Shown here: positions 50,533 to 61,000 of the stretch, piece after piece
Layout of the letters: each line of letters opens with the position of its first letter
Position numbering within the stretch: position 1 is the first letter of the stretch
NCBI GenBank assembly: GCA_020055645.1
Contig: CM034546.1
Location: forward strand, 101,680,001-101,744,000
Reading direction: 5' to 3'
Length of the DNA stretch: 64,000 nucleotides
DNA from: Tomocerus qinae
Taxonomy: Eukaryota > Arthropoda > Collembola > Entomobryomorpha > Tomoceridae
The notes under the pieces: generated by a model
What the model was told of the DNA's origin: nothing
Databases searched by the model: none
What the model saw: the letters and a program-made list of their open reading frames with translations, nothing else
Translations under genes and position numbers: made by a program

Positions 50533-53500
50533 TTATTTAAGACGCGAACTGTTGATTTTTAGGAAGTTTCTGCGTGTTCCACCTGGGTCAGGTTCTTCTA
50601 ACTGTTCTGTCGAGTATCTCACGTGTTCTTCAATGGTTTTCCAGTCCAACATTCTTCGTTTCATTTGTACCTTGTTGACTTTGTCACTCAATGCATCCAC
50701 CATCATTTGTTTCGTAACAATTTGATTCTCCATCATTCGTACATTTTCGGTCAAGGTATCCAGTTTCAATTTCTTAGCTGATATATTCTCTAAGGGTAGC
50801 TGTCCACGTTGTCCAATTAAAATTGACTTTGAGGCCGTCAACATCGTATTTACACTTTCCATTCCAAACAGCTTCATGAATTTTCCTCCAGCCTTCCATT
50901 CTGCTGTAAGATCTTCGAGGTTACTCGGTAGAAGTATCATGGACTTCATTCCTTTACTGAGGATTTCCGTAGTTTCCTTACCAATTTGCTCTATTTTTTC
51001 CTGTCCCTCATCTTCATTCTTAAAAGGTTTAGTTTTGTCAAACTTATGGTGTTGACGTTCTTTTGAAGTTGATTTATTTGGATCCGCAAATTGAGCTGCA
51101 TCACTCGGCATTAGGTGTACATCTGACTTCCGATCTATTTCTTCATCCGTGCCAAAGGGTTCTGTGGTGACATCTTCTTTTACAATTTTGTGCATTTCTT
51201 CTAATTCCTCATCATGGTGGTAAACATGATAAGAAAATTCTTCTCCAATTTTTGATTTCCAAGAACCAACATTACCAGAAATTACCCATCCTAATTCAGT
51301 GAGAGAGACTGTGGGAGAATTTTCATTCCCTTTGACAATACGTTTCGGTACCATCAAATTATTATAATCTTTTCCAATTAGGATCGTCGGCTTAGCATTT
51401 TCCAGAGATTTTACTTCTGTACGTCGAATGTGCTTCCAATATTTTGCTAATTTGTCCACATTAACACTCTGTACTGGTAAATCCAACTTTTCTGCAGTTC
51501 TGACTGAGTCCAACATGAATGACTTTCCACTTTCTCCTTTAACTGTTAATGATACAATTCGAGAATTGTTAATAGTATTTGTAATTCCATACGCCCATTT
51601 AGTTTTCAAAGGAGCATAGTCTCCAACTAGTCCTAGTTGATCAGCGACTTCATTTTCAATCATCGTAATGGTAGAACCGCTATCCAGGAATGCATAAGTA
51701 GCAATTTCTCCGGAGGGTCCTTGTAGCGTGACAGGTAAGATCTCCAGTAAAATATTATTAGAAAATACAGTGCATTGAGCTCGTACATCTTCAATCTTTT
51801 CTTCTACATTTATTGTTTGCACATTTTCTGCATTTCTGTTGAATTTTCTATTTTTATGAAGAAAGTGGTGGTGTTCGAATGGACATCCTCCGATACCACA
51901 TTTCTGTTCAACATCACACTCATTCATATAATGAGTGCTGCTTAGGCATTTGAAGCATAATCTCTTCTCCTTTATGAAGGCTATTCTTGTTTCATAGTTT
52001 TCCTTTGGGAATTTTCTACAATTTTGGAATTTATGGTTTTCCATACCACAGAATAAGCAACCATCGTTTTGCATTTCATCTTCATCAACTTCATTAATAG
52101 TAAATACATGTTTCTGAAAATTCTTCACATTTACATCTTGTCTAAATTCATTTCGATGAAATTCATTTTGTTTCTTGATATTGGGGACGGAAACTAGACT
52201 GCATCCACTTGCCCATTCATTTAGCCAAAGAGAGAAATCTGAAATTGTAGTCATACTTCTGTTTTTGGCCTTTTCTCTTCCCCATTCCATCCGAATAAAA
52301 GGTGGTAGCTTAGCTTCAAGTTGTTTCAGTAGTGAAGGATTTGTCATATGTCCTACACAGTTGATAGATTCCATAGTCATGACTAAATTCTGAACGACAT
52401 TCGCAAATTCGATGAAACTTTCGAGATTTTCTCCGGAGGGCGACGGGGTTTTCTGCGCAATATCTATTAGTGTTTCAATTATTATATCTGGTCTTCCAAA
52501 TCGCATCTCCAAAGTCTCCATGATCATACTTACATTTTCTTCGGCATAAAACATAAATTGCACGGCTTTTCGTGCCTTTCCTTGTAAACATGACTGCAAT
52601 CTGTCTAGATTATCTCCATCACATAGATTAAACCTTCTGCTAGTACGTACATATGCAGTTTTGAATGTAATCCAATCCAAAGGATTTCCATCAAAAAAAG
52701 GCAAACCGGGACAAACTCCACTTTTCATCGTTACATCATTTCTTACAGGTTCATTCAATTTCTGAATCAACTTTTCCACAATTGAATCAGATGTCACTTG
52801 GCCTTTATTACCATAGTTATTTTCATACCCATGGCAATTTCTATAGTCGTTTTCATACCCATGGCAATTTCGAGGAATAGGAATTCCATAACCATGACAA
52901 TTTTGAGAAAAGTCTTGCTGTTCCTCTTGAAAGTTTGTTTTGACATTATCTTGTAAATTTTCTTCGGAATGGTCTCCGAAATGCTGAAAATTCCGTTCTT
53001 GACATTTAGATTTCGGAATTTCTGATGTAGGTGGGATACTTTCAATCCAATGCTCGGTTCTGTTCCGAAATTGCATCTCATGACGACTCATCTTGCTTTC
53101 TACATGACTTTCTGCATCAATTTCTTCTTCTTCAATTTCGAGTAGTCGAAGTTTCAATTTCTTCTGCGCTAAAACAGCATCTTGTCTTGCTTTCGCGGCG
53201 GCGGCTTCTGCAGCTCTTGCAGTTGCCTCCAATTTTGCAGTAGCTTCATCTGCTTCAATTTCTGCCAATAGTCGCAATCTTTCTCCTTGAGATTTGTTGC
53301 TGCGGTGGCTAGTTGCTTTGCTCCTGGCACTTCCGGTTTCCGACGGACATGAATGAAATAAACCGTTGGATAAAGAGATCTTGTCAGCTGCACCTCCTCC
53401 ATTTTCTCCAAAGAGTTCTCCAGCATTTTCGGCTCCAACCATCACGTGATCCATTTTCTTAGCATATGTCCTTTTGACTGTTGCTACATAATCATCGTGC

Positions 53501-53652
53501 TTTTTTGGTGGGACACCTTTGCTTGGACGAATGCTCCTCCGGGGATTTTCAGTGCCAGCATGAACTTCTCCTCCCTCCAAAAGATTTTCTTCAATTCCTC
53601 CTCGATTTCGGACATTTTCCATGGTTGATTCAAAGTTTGAACGAAGGACCAT
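50533..53652 (-). CDS. Gag-protease polyprotein of the second BEL/Pao-like element
   Basis: 1039 codons without interruption. Visible parts: a charged N-terminus; an Ala/Glu/Arg-rich helical stretch likely to form a coiled coil (about residues 120-190); three NCHGY repeats (251-275); a DUF1759-type Gag region (about 310-480, GLPFFDGNPLDWITFKTAY); two CCHC zinc knuckles (CLFCGMENHKFQNC near 532 and CFKCLSSTHYMNEC near 566) plus a Cys/His-rich tail; and an aspartic protease of DUF1758 type with active-site FLDSGST (655-661), followed by ILIGKDY. The last 240 residues are acidic and then helical with no recognised domain. No RT motif follows the protease. The first ATG overlaps the primer site; a second in-frame ATG is residue 11 (MENVRNRGG), so the true start is open. 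Confidence 0.88.
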   Translation of the reverse strand: MVLRSNFESTMENVRNRGGIEENLLEGGEVHAGTENPRRSIRPSKGVPPKKHDDYVATVKRTYAKKMDHVMVGAENAGELFGENGGGAADKISLSNGLFHSCPSETGSARSKATSHRSNKSQGERLRLLAEIEADEATAKLEATARAAEAAAAKARQDAVLAQKKLKLRLLEIEEEEIDAESHVESKMSRHEMQFRNRTEHWIESIPPTSEIPKSKCQERNFQHFGDHSEENLQDNVKTNFQEEQQDFSQNCHGYGIPIPRNCHGYENDYRNCHGYENNYGNKGQVTSDSIVEKLIQKLNEPVRNDVTMKSGVCPGLPFFDGNPLDWITFKTAYVRTSRRFNLCDGDNLDRLQSCLQGKARKAVQFMFYAEENVSMIMETLEMRFGRPDIIIETLIDIAQKTPSPSGENLESFIEFANVVQNLVMTMESINCVGHMTNPSLLKQLEAKLPPFIRMEWGREKAKNRSMTTISDFSLWLNEWASGCSLVSVPNIKKQNEFHRNEFRQDVNVKNFQKHVFTINEVDEDEMQNDGCLFCGMENHKFQNCRKFPKENYETRIAFIKEKRLCFKCLSSTHYMNECDVEQKCGIGGCPFEHHHFLHKNRKFNRNAENVQTINVEEKIEDVRAQCTVFSNNILLEILPVTLQGPSGEIATYAFLDSGSTITMIENEVADQLGLVGDYAPLKTKWAYGITNTINNSRIVSLTVKGESGKSFMLDSVRTAEKLDLPVQSVNVDKLAKYWKHIRRTEVKSLENAKPTILIGKDYNNLMVPKRIVKGNENSPTVSLTELGWVISGNVGSWKSKIGEEFSYHVYHHDEELEEMHKIVKEDVTTEPFGTDEEIDRKSDVHLMPSDAAQFADPNKSTSKERQHHKFDKTKPFKNEDEGQEKIEQIGKETTEILSKGMKSMILLPSNLEDLTAEWKAGGKFMKLFGMESVNTMLTASKSILIGQRGQLPLENISAKKLKLDTLTENVRMMENQIVTKQMMVDALSDKVNKVQMKRRMLDWKTIEEHVRYSTEQLEEPDPGGTRRNFLKINSSRLK
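53642..53651 (-). other. primer binding site, tRNA-Tyr type, overlapping the first ATG
   Basis: On the minus strand TGGTCCTTCG follows the 5' LTR after TTAA. It is complementary to the tRNA-Tyr 3' end CGAAGGACCA. Its first two bases are the TG of the ATG at 53652-53650, so the site would encode the beginning of MVLRS. Confidence 0.7.
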
Positions 53653-53655
53653 TAA

Positions 53656-53859
53656 TGTAACTGCTAAAAATCAGTACTCCTGGTTGTAGCAGACATTAAA
53701 CATAAACTTTCATGAATTTATTTACACTTTTCGAGAGCCACACTTTTCATGCGTGTCGACTCGAGACATTTACATTTCTGACTGACTTATTTTCATGAAA
53801 TTATGACAAACAGGGATAAAATGAAATAACATGACTGACAAATAAATATCGTAGCAACA
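53656..53859 (-). repeat. 5' LTR of the Gag-only element
   Basis: 204 bp, one difference from the 3' LTR; followed on the + strand by the second acttg duplication. Confidence 0.9.
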
Positions 53860-53870
53860 ACTTGTTTGGG

Positions 53871-54240
53871 TAAATTCGAATATTTTCGAGTAAATTCGAA
53901 TATTTTCGAGTACATTCGAATATTTTCGAGTACATTCGAATATTTTCGAGTAATTTCGAATATTTTCGAGTAAATTCAAATATTTTCGAGTAAATTCGAA
54001 TATTTTCCAGTAAATTCGAATATTTTCGAGTAATTTCGAATATTTTCGAGTATTTTCAAATATTTTCGAGTAAATTCAAATATTTTCGAGTAAATTCGAA
54101 TATTTTCGAGTAAATTCGAATATTTTCGAGTAATTTCGAATATTTTCGAGTAAATTCGAATATTTTCGAGTAAATTCGAATACTTTCGAGTAAATTCGAA
54201 TATTTTCGAGTAAATTCGAATGTTTTTGAGTAAATTTGAA
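53871..54240. repeat. 20-bp satellite array, about 18 copies
   Basis: Diverged units of TTCGAATATTTTCGAGTAAA. The retroelement duplication acttg lies six bases before the first unit. No stop falls in the minus-strand frames, which explains the repetitive open frames there. Confidence 0.93.
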
Positions 54241-54279
54241 CCATTTCGAGTTAATTTTTTCGAATTCCAATTCAACAAT

Positions 54280-54545
54280 CTTCTTTATTCGAAAACATTC
54301 GAAATTATTAGAAAACCATAGCATTTATTCGAAAACATTCGAATTTATTAGAAAACAATCGCATTTATTCGAAAACATTCGAATTTATTAGAAAACAATC
54401 GCATTTATTCGAAAACATTCGAATTTATTAGAAAACATTTGAATTTATCCGAAAACATTCAAATTTGTTCCAAAAAAATCAAATTTATCCGAATACGTTC
54501 GTATTTATCCGAAATCATTGAATTTATTTGAAAACATTCGAATTT
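54280..54545. repeat. inverted 20-bp satellite array, about 13 copies
   Basis: Units TTTATTCGAAAACATTCGAA, in places alternating with TTTATTAGAAAACAATCGCA (40-bp period). The reverse complement of the unit matches the unit of 53871-54240 at 18 of 20 positions, so this array is the same satellite in the opposite orientation. Confidence 0.88.
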
Positions 54546-54823
54546 ATTCGAAAACGAAAGAATATGGGAAACACATTGATTGATGAGATGTATGTGATGT
54601 GTGTTGATGTGATGTGAGTATGTGAGGTGATGTGTCAAACAAGGTGGCCCATCGCTATATGGCAAATTTGCCATCTAGCAATACAGCCAACAGGAAAAGT
54701 TTTTTCAGATTAAGTGTACCCCGATCGTCCTGAGCTAGCTGAGCTAGCTGGGATCCGATCGGTACTCGATAACCTTCAACCTTAGCTTTCAATTATAGTG
54801 ACACATTTATATTATTTATACAG

Positions 54824-54902
54824 GGACCTTCAAAGCAAACTGACAACGCAGAAAGTTTGATGACGTCACTTTTGCGCCACTTCTTCGGAAACTTTATTGA
54901 AA
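54824..54902 (+). CDS. candidate penultimate exon of an unknown gene
   Basis: An acceptor (TATTTATACAG) and a strong donor (GAAA then GTAAGT) bound 79 bases that read GPSKQTDNAESLMTSLLRHF and continue to FGNFIE, phase 1. The composition looks coding, and it joins in frame to 55229. No upstream exon was found, and the family is not recognised. Confidence 0.35.
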
Positions 54903-55228
54903 GTAAGTTCACGTACTCCTTTTGAGGTAAAAATACTTGAAGGTTATGCAAAACAAATTCATACTACATAAATACATTGGAATTACTGCATTCTACTAAA
55001 ACGTTTACCAAAGATGATTAATGATAAAGACCAAGATTCTTGTTTTGAAGACATTTCAGAGTAAACATTTTGGTGGCGACCCTGCAATTCTTTTGCACAA
55101 GACTATCGGTCAACGCTCTTGCCTAATACCATTTCATTTCTTTATCAGCTGTTTGTGTGAGCGTGTGCAAAATAAATGTGCATGTCCTCGTCCTCAATCG
55201 AACTTTCAGCCACCCATGTGACTTACAG

Positions 55229-55293
55229 ATTCCGCTACTTCCCTGGAAAATTCGAACGCCTCTGAATTCGAAGCTTTATACGGACGAACATAA
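55229..55293 (+). CDS. candidate terminal exon of the same unknown gene
   Basis: After the acceptor ACTTACAG the frame continues from the exon at 54824-54902 as NSATSLENSNASEFEALYGR, then T, and stops at TAA 55291-55293. A longer open frame overlaps in another phase (ending 55393) but has no splice support. AATAAA-type motifs follow only near 55556. Confidence 0.33.
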
Positions 55294-55895
55294 CGAAGTT
55301 TTACGAAACGAACAACATATACCGATTTCGGTAATTTCAGTCGGGTTATTTGCGTACCGGGTGCAGCGTCAGCAAATAATCGTTTTGTATTAAAGGTAAA
55401 GTCAACAGAAAGGACAATAATACAAATTATTTTACTTACGATGCCGTGGAGAACCTATAGCGGCATTCAGCATTATCCTATCGGTCTAGTCTAGGGGTTC
55501 ACTGACTGATATTTAAAACTAACCGCAAAGCAAGGTACCTTATTTTTGGGAAAAACAATAAACACTTAGCCGAATGTTTGTAGGCTTCCCCGCCGCAGTG
55601 TCTAACTATCCGTCGGCGGTTTCCCTTGTCGTTTTGTAACTCTATGCTGTGGCGCTGCTGATTGTAGTGTGAAAATATATAAGCCTGGTGGAGACAGAAT
55701 TTGCTCCTCCGGAGACAGTTTTTGGACCTGAGCCTCTTAACTCTTTCGTACTGCTTTGCAACGTAAAGCGTAAAGTCGAAAGAGTATATATATCTTAACT
55801 ACTATCGGTCCTATCCTAATTCGTTATGTATTTTTGTTTGTTTACATAGATTAGAAGATTTGTGAACTTAGCAAATTAGGGAAGATATTTATAAA
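55294..55895. promoter_or_regulatory. upstream region of SF3A2 with TATA-like motif
   Basis: A GC-richer segment (55560-55740) carries a TATATAAG motif near 55675. An acceptor-like TTACATAG at 55843-55850 suggests a 5' untranslated exon before the coding exon. No second gene was seen. Confidence 0.35.
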
Positions 55896-56726
55896 ATGGA
55901 TTTCCAACATCGTGCTGGGGGGAAGACTGGGTCAGGAGGAGTGGCATCCTGGTCGGAGTCAAACCGGGATCGCCGTGAACGTTTGCGTCAACTAGCTTTG
56001 GAAACAATAGATTTGAATAAGGATCCGTATTTCATGAAAAACCATTTGGGGACTTACGAGTGCAAACTTTGTCTAACTTTGCATAACAACGAAGGGTCTT
56101 ATTTAGCTCATACTCAGGGAAAGAAACATCAAGCGAATTTGGCACGGAGGGCTGCAAAGGAGGCTAAAGACGCTCCATCCCAACCGGCAACAGAAAAGCC
56201 TAGAGTGGAGCCAAAAAGGTTCGTGAAGATCGGTAGACCAGGGTACCGTGTGACGAAGCAACGGGAACCTGAACAAGGACAACAATCTCTTTTGTTTCAA
56301 ATTGATTATCCTGAAATTGCGGATGGAATTGTTCCAAGACATCGGTTTATGTCTGCTTACGAACAGAGAATTGAGCCACCAGATCGTAAATGGCAGTATG
56401 TTCTTTTTGCTGCTGAGCCGTATGAGACAATTTCCTTCAAAGTCCCCAGCAGAGAAGTAGATAAGTCGGAAACAAAATTTTGGACGTTTTGGAATCGAGA
56501 TACGAAGCAATTCTTTCTCCAGTGCTCATTTAAAATGGAACATCATGGAAAGCCACGTGGAATGAATCAGCTTCTGCCTCCGCCACCCCCACCACCAAGT
56601 AACTTAGGACAAAACAGTGGGCAGCCTCCTCCACCACCCCCACAATTAATGCCACCACCTCCCCCTGCAAGAAATATGCTTCCTCCAATGGGCAACATGC
56701 CAGCTCCTCCGCCGCCGCCTATGTAA
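55896..56726 (+). CDS. SF3A2: splicing factor 3A subunit 2 (SF3A2/SAP62)
   Basis: 276 residues in one exon, starting MDFQHRAGGKTGSGGVASWS, the conserved SF3A2 N-terminus. A matrin-type C2H2 zinc finger follows (C56, C59, H72, H78 in YECKLCLTLHNNEGSYLAH). Next comes the conserved core (GRPGYRVTKQ, LLFQIDYPEI, RHRFMSAYEQ, WQYVLFAAEPYETI, FWTFWNRDTKQFFLQ) and a short Pro-rich tail (from about 226). SF3A2 is part of the SF3a complex of the U2 snRNP and helps tether U2 to the branch site during prespliceosome assembly in the nucleus. The tail is much shorter than in mammals but similar in style to invertebrate proteins. The coding sequence has no intron. The gene is convergent with calpain-7. Confidence 0.97.
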   Translation: MDFQHRAGGKTGSGGVASWSESNRDRRERLRQLALETIDLNKDPYFMKNHLGTYECKLCLTLHNNEGSYLAHTQGKKHQANLARRAAKEAKDAPSQPATEKPRVEPKRFVKIGRPGYRVTKQREPEQGQQSLLFQIDYPEIADGIVPRHRFMSAYEQRIEPPDRKWQYVLFAAEPYETISFKVPSREVDKSETKFWTFWNRDTKQFFLQCSFKMEHHGKPRGMNQLLPPPPPPPSNLGQNSGQPPPPPPQLMPPPPPARNMLPPMGNMPAPPPPPM

Positions 56727-58040
56727 ACCATTTTATTGTTAGCATCCATTTGCTATTCAATTCGATGTATTCATGTTGTTGGACTAATTTAGAATGGTAT
56801 GCAATGAGCAAAATACATATTTTTAATTACATGTTTGTTTCAAAGCCTCTTGATAATGTACTGAATATCATTTTAATTGTATTGAAACTTGTTATAAAAT
56901 GCAATTTTTCAAAAATATGTTGTGGCTTCACATTTCAGTTAGACCAACATCACAATTTTGTATGATGCATTAAAAGTTCAAACACAGTTTTAAAAGTGTT
57001 GAATTATGAGTTCTACTACACTGAATTATTATGCAATGCGTGTTGGCATTTTTATTAATCACTCCCAAGGTTTAACAGTTTAACATAAATCACAGTTTAG
57101 TTGTAGAAAATATGTTTTTAACAAATTTTGATTTACATTCAGAATGTAAACAGGTACTGGTAACAAAATAATATAAAACGTTTTACATTTTACTTATTAT
57201 GCTATTTGGATATTATCCTACCTGAACTCCAAAAGTATGCCATGTCTGTTATTAAATCAACAAGACAAGAATTAGTATATAGTTAACTATGAGATTGAGA
57301 TGTTCAGCGTGGCGCAAGCATGGGCAATATTATAGATTAGCCTAATATTCGAGGTAATTCCACATTCCAAATCTATACCAGTTTTCTTTTTTACATTCTT
57401 TAATTTACTCTCAAGGGTAAAAAGGCTTGCACTTGTGCTGCATAAAGTTAACCATTGAATTAGACCTGAACACTTTCCAAATGCTACGCAGTGTTACGAT
57501 TGCATTTGCATTAGGCTTAACCCAATTTATAATTACTTTTAAGAAAAAATGCATTGCTCGCAATCGCAAGTAATAGGACAAACGAATTTAAGAATACTAA
57601 ACTAAAATATCTACAAAATGCTGATGTGGTTCAACAATAATTTCTTATACAATCAGTAGGTTTGCACCATAATCATAAGTAGGCATTTTATCTCCAAAAG
57701 AGATGCCATTAATTCTGTAGTTTTGCATTGCAATCCATAAAATTATTTTTTTTAATCTAAGGGATTTTCTTCATTTTAAATAAGGTCTATTTGCCAGTTT
57801 GTCACATTTAATGAGTCGGATTTTTCATAAAAGCATAATAATATTGGCATTGGTTTGGTATTAATTACATCAGGTCATATCCTCACACCTTTAACTCTCA
57901 ACTGCATTTTTAAACATCATTGGGTGACTGCGAGTTGGAATTTATCAGTACTGCACATGGATAAGTTAGTGTACAATGGTAGTATTATTCATAGATTCTC
58001 ACATTCAATTCAAGCGACAATAACAATAATGTAACAATAA
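56727..58040. other. 3' region between convergent SF3A2 and calpain-7
   Basis: AT-rich sequence holding the 3' untranslated parts of both genes. No repeat or further gene recognised. Confidence 0.5.
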
Positions 58041-61000
58041 TTAGGGTAATAACTCAAAGCTAAATTTGCATGAACTTTGAACATTAAGAAAAAATGGACC
58101 TTCTTGACCAGGTAAATAGGTTGACGGAATGATGTGGTAGATTCCTGCTGGAACTTGATGTAGTTCTAATATGGCAAATCCAGATCTGTTGGCACAAGCA
58201 TTATTTTAGAAATAGAAACTTCATAAACGCAATAAACTAAGATTCAGAGAGCGCGATTAAAAGTATACTTACCTAAATGGACCTGATGATGTTTTAGTGA
58301 AAAATCCAGAAGCATTGTTATCAGTAACATTTGAGCATATTATTTCAAATCCAACTTGATAATTCTTTTGTGCCTTTATGTCAATAATAATGGTGTTATT
58401 ATTTCCAGATGTCTGCAAAGCAAGCTTGTAGCAAGGGTTGAATTTATAGGTCTCTGGATGATTTGGACATCCCCCAGCTGTACGACCTTTCCACATTCCT
58501 GTTTTCCGGTCTGTATAAGTACATTTGTTAAGTATTTCTTGAATAGTAAATCTACATGAAGCATAAGTCCGGAGTGTGTAGTGAATTGTGTGCATTTTGG
58601 CGTATTGGGAAACAACTAGGGTGTATCGTTTTTTTCCTCCTCCTGAAATGGGTATTTTGCATAAATAGTGGGGGCTATTAATTCGAACCCCGTCAATCAA
58701 CGGCGGTGGATCGTTAGGGTAATACACCCGTTTGCCATCAGTGTCATATAACAATACAGTAATATATTCCCTGTTTTCTTTGAAATCTTCAATATCTGTT
58801 ATGTGACGAGTAAGGAGAACCCAAACAGTCGCTTTCCCCGGAGAATCAGTTTCTAGTTTATATTGGGGATTGTCACCGATGTTGTAAACGTCTTTTACCG
58901 GACCAGTACGAGCTGACCAAGTTCTGGGTAATAGAATTGGGTCATAATTACTACCACGAGTAATCAATATTAATCAAGGTAAATGTAATTTTATTTTATT
59001 TGACTTACTTGTGGATGCAATAAGTATAAGTGAACATTGCAGGATTCCAACTCATGTAGAAAACGTCAAAAAATTTACATATAGAGTCATAGTCGATCCA
59101 AAATACACCATTATCGAACATTGTAGCACTTGTTGGATCGTAATTGAGGGCCTCTTTCATTTGGGACGTCCAATGAATGGCATCTAATTCCGAATAATTT
59201 CCTTTCCATCGTAAATGTGACCAGGGATTTTTCAACAAAAATATACGAACTCCGTGGACTTCGCGAATATCCAAAACTGCATAGGCGTGTGTAGAGACTA
59301 GTCCTGCTCTGTCTGCTTGGCTGTCACTCATTTCTCCAGTTGCTACTGTGACTAATACCTGTCCCTCGTGCAATTTGGTCAGTAACTTCCGAAATATTTC
59401 GTCTTTATTGAACTTATTAGGCTCTTCAGCCGAGCTTATAGACATCCTTTCAGGAATCCACCCCGTAAGAGCATGCAAATCAATGTTCTGCAATACAATA
59501 GTAATAGTATATATGTTAAAAAAAACTTTTTTTTACCTCCCTAGAATATTTTAAATGTCTAATAATAATTGAAATTGGTATATGAATTCTGAAAATGCCC
59601 CTGAAAATGGGGGGGGCACCGAGAAAAAATATGCTAATTTTAAAACCCGAAAATTTTAACGATTTTTTGCGATTTTAGACAAAAATTTCTTTCTTTTTCT
59701 CGATTTCGGGGGGGGGCACATCCCCCGGTGCCTTCTCGCTGGGGCCTTGGTTGTGCATATAATTCAGTTTGTGAACATATCAACATATCACTTAACATTT
59801 AAGATCTCATTAACTTTCGTATATTACGGAGATTTAATCAACTTTCACAACGTTAATTCACGTGCTGAAATTCGGGTGAAAGTTTGGTGACAGTTTTATA
59901 CGGGATCAGCATAAGGACGGAGAAAGATTCATAATTCTATAATATTTAATTTCTAATCGATTTGTACCAATAGCAAATCTAACGTTTCTATTAATACAAT
60001 AAAAAACATGAACCAACCGAATTTGATCCTGGAAAGTCGTAACCACCCATCACTTTCATGTATGCCTAAAAGTACAAAATTTCATGAATTTACTAACCAT
60101 TAACCAATCTGGTTGCTGATTTTTTATTGAAAATTGAAACATTTTACCTTTTCCAGTAGAGAAACCCACAGCTCTCCTTTGTTATTTGAGTACGAGCACA
60201 AAAGTTGTCCGTATTCTCCAACAGGGAGAAAATCATCAATTATAACTTTTCTCCTAACTCCATTTAACATTAATTTCACCATGTACTTTCCACAAGGATT
60301 ATACACTGGATCACCGGCTCTGTTTTGAGGATAGATAATGGCCGTAATGAGTTTTTTTCTGAACCTCTTTTCGTATAACGCACTGATGGCCAAAGATGCA
60401 ACAAAAGAGCAGTCAGAAACAATAGTTTGCTTAATGCTGAAGCAGTCGACTCTTTCTATCATCTTCGGTTCTGCCCAGATGTCATCAGGACGAGCCCATT
60501 TTACAAAATGTTTCCGCTGTTTAGGAGATAAAGACAAGTATCCATTTCTGTCGGAATATGGAATTGGGTAGGCAAATTTTTCATTTAAATCAACGTTCAT
60601 AAACGGCAGATATTCAATTTTATTTATCGTGGATGTGGTAAGAAGAACTCGCTTTTCTTCTTCAGAATAACCAGCAGTTCCAGTTACAATGACATTTGAA
60701 GTTGATGAAGGGCCTGATGCCAAATTATTAGTGGTAAATAATGGAGAATGAGAATTTTGAGAATTGAAAAGTTTATCAGCAGAGCTGTCATAATTATTTT
60801 TTTGTACGGGAGGAGTATCTTGCATTTTAATTCCCTTAAGTTCTTCTGCCCTTCCTAGAGCTCTTTTTGCTAATTGGATAATTTGTGACTTTAAGCTGTC
60901 ACTAATGTCAGTTCTTGACTTCTACAAATATAAGTTAACTGAATTTAATAAAAATTCTAAAATTAAAATAAAACCAATAATATATGTGTATGATTAAGAT

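Larger units (their letters stand above)
50260..53859 (-). mobile_element. short BEL/Pao-like LTR element encoding only Gag and protease
   Basis: 3600 bp with 204-bp LTRs whose ends on the coding (minus) strand are TGTTGCTACG and CAGTTACA. The LTRs differ at one position seen by eye (gata versus caaa context, near 50442 and 53839), and the element is flanked by a 5-bp duplication. The interior has a tRNA-Tyr-type primer site, one intact 1039-codon frame and a clear polypurine tract, but no reverse transcriptase, RNase H or integrase. It therefore looks like a young non-autonomous element that keeps a complete Gag-protease gene. It inserted at the border of a 20-bp satellite. Confidence 0.9.

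Noticed and set aside
53770..54324. Several minus-strand repetitive frames
   Set aside because: Produced by the 20-bp satellite; peptide repeats only mirror the DNA repeat.
55670..55735. Possible small nuclear RNA (GTTTTTGG resembling an Sm site after a TATA-like motif)
   Set aside because: No conserved 5' end or stem structure of a known snRNA could be seen; better read as the SF3A2 upstream region.
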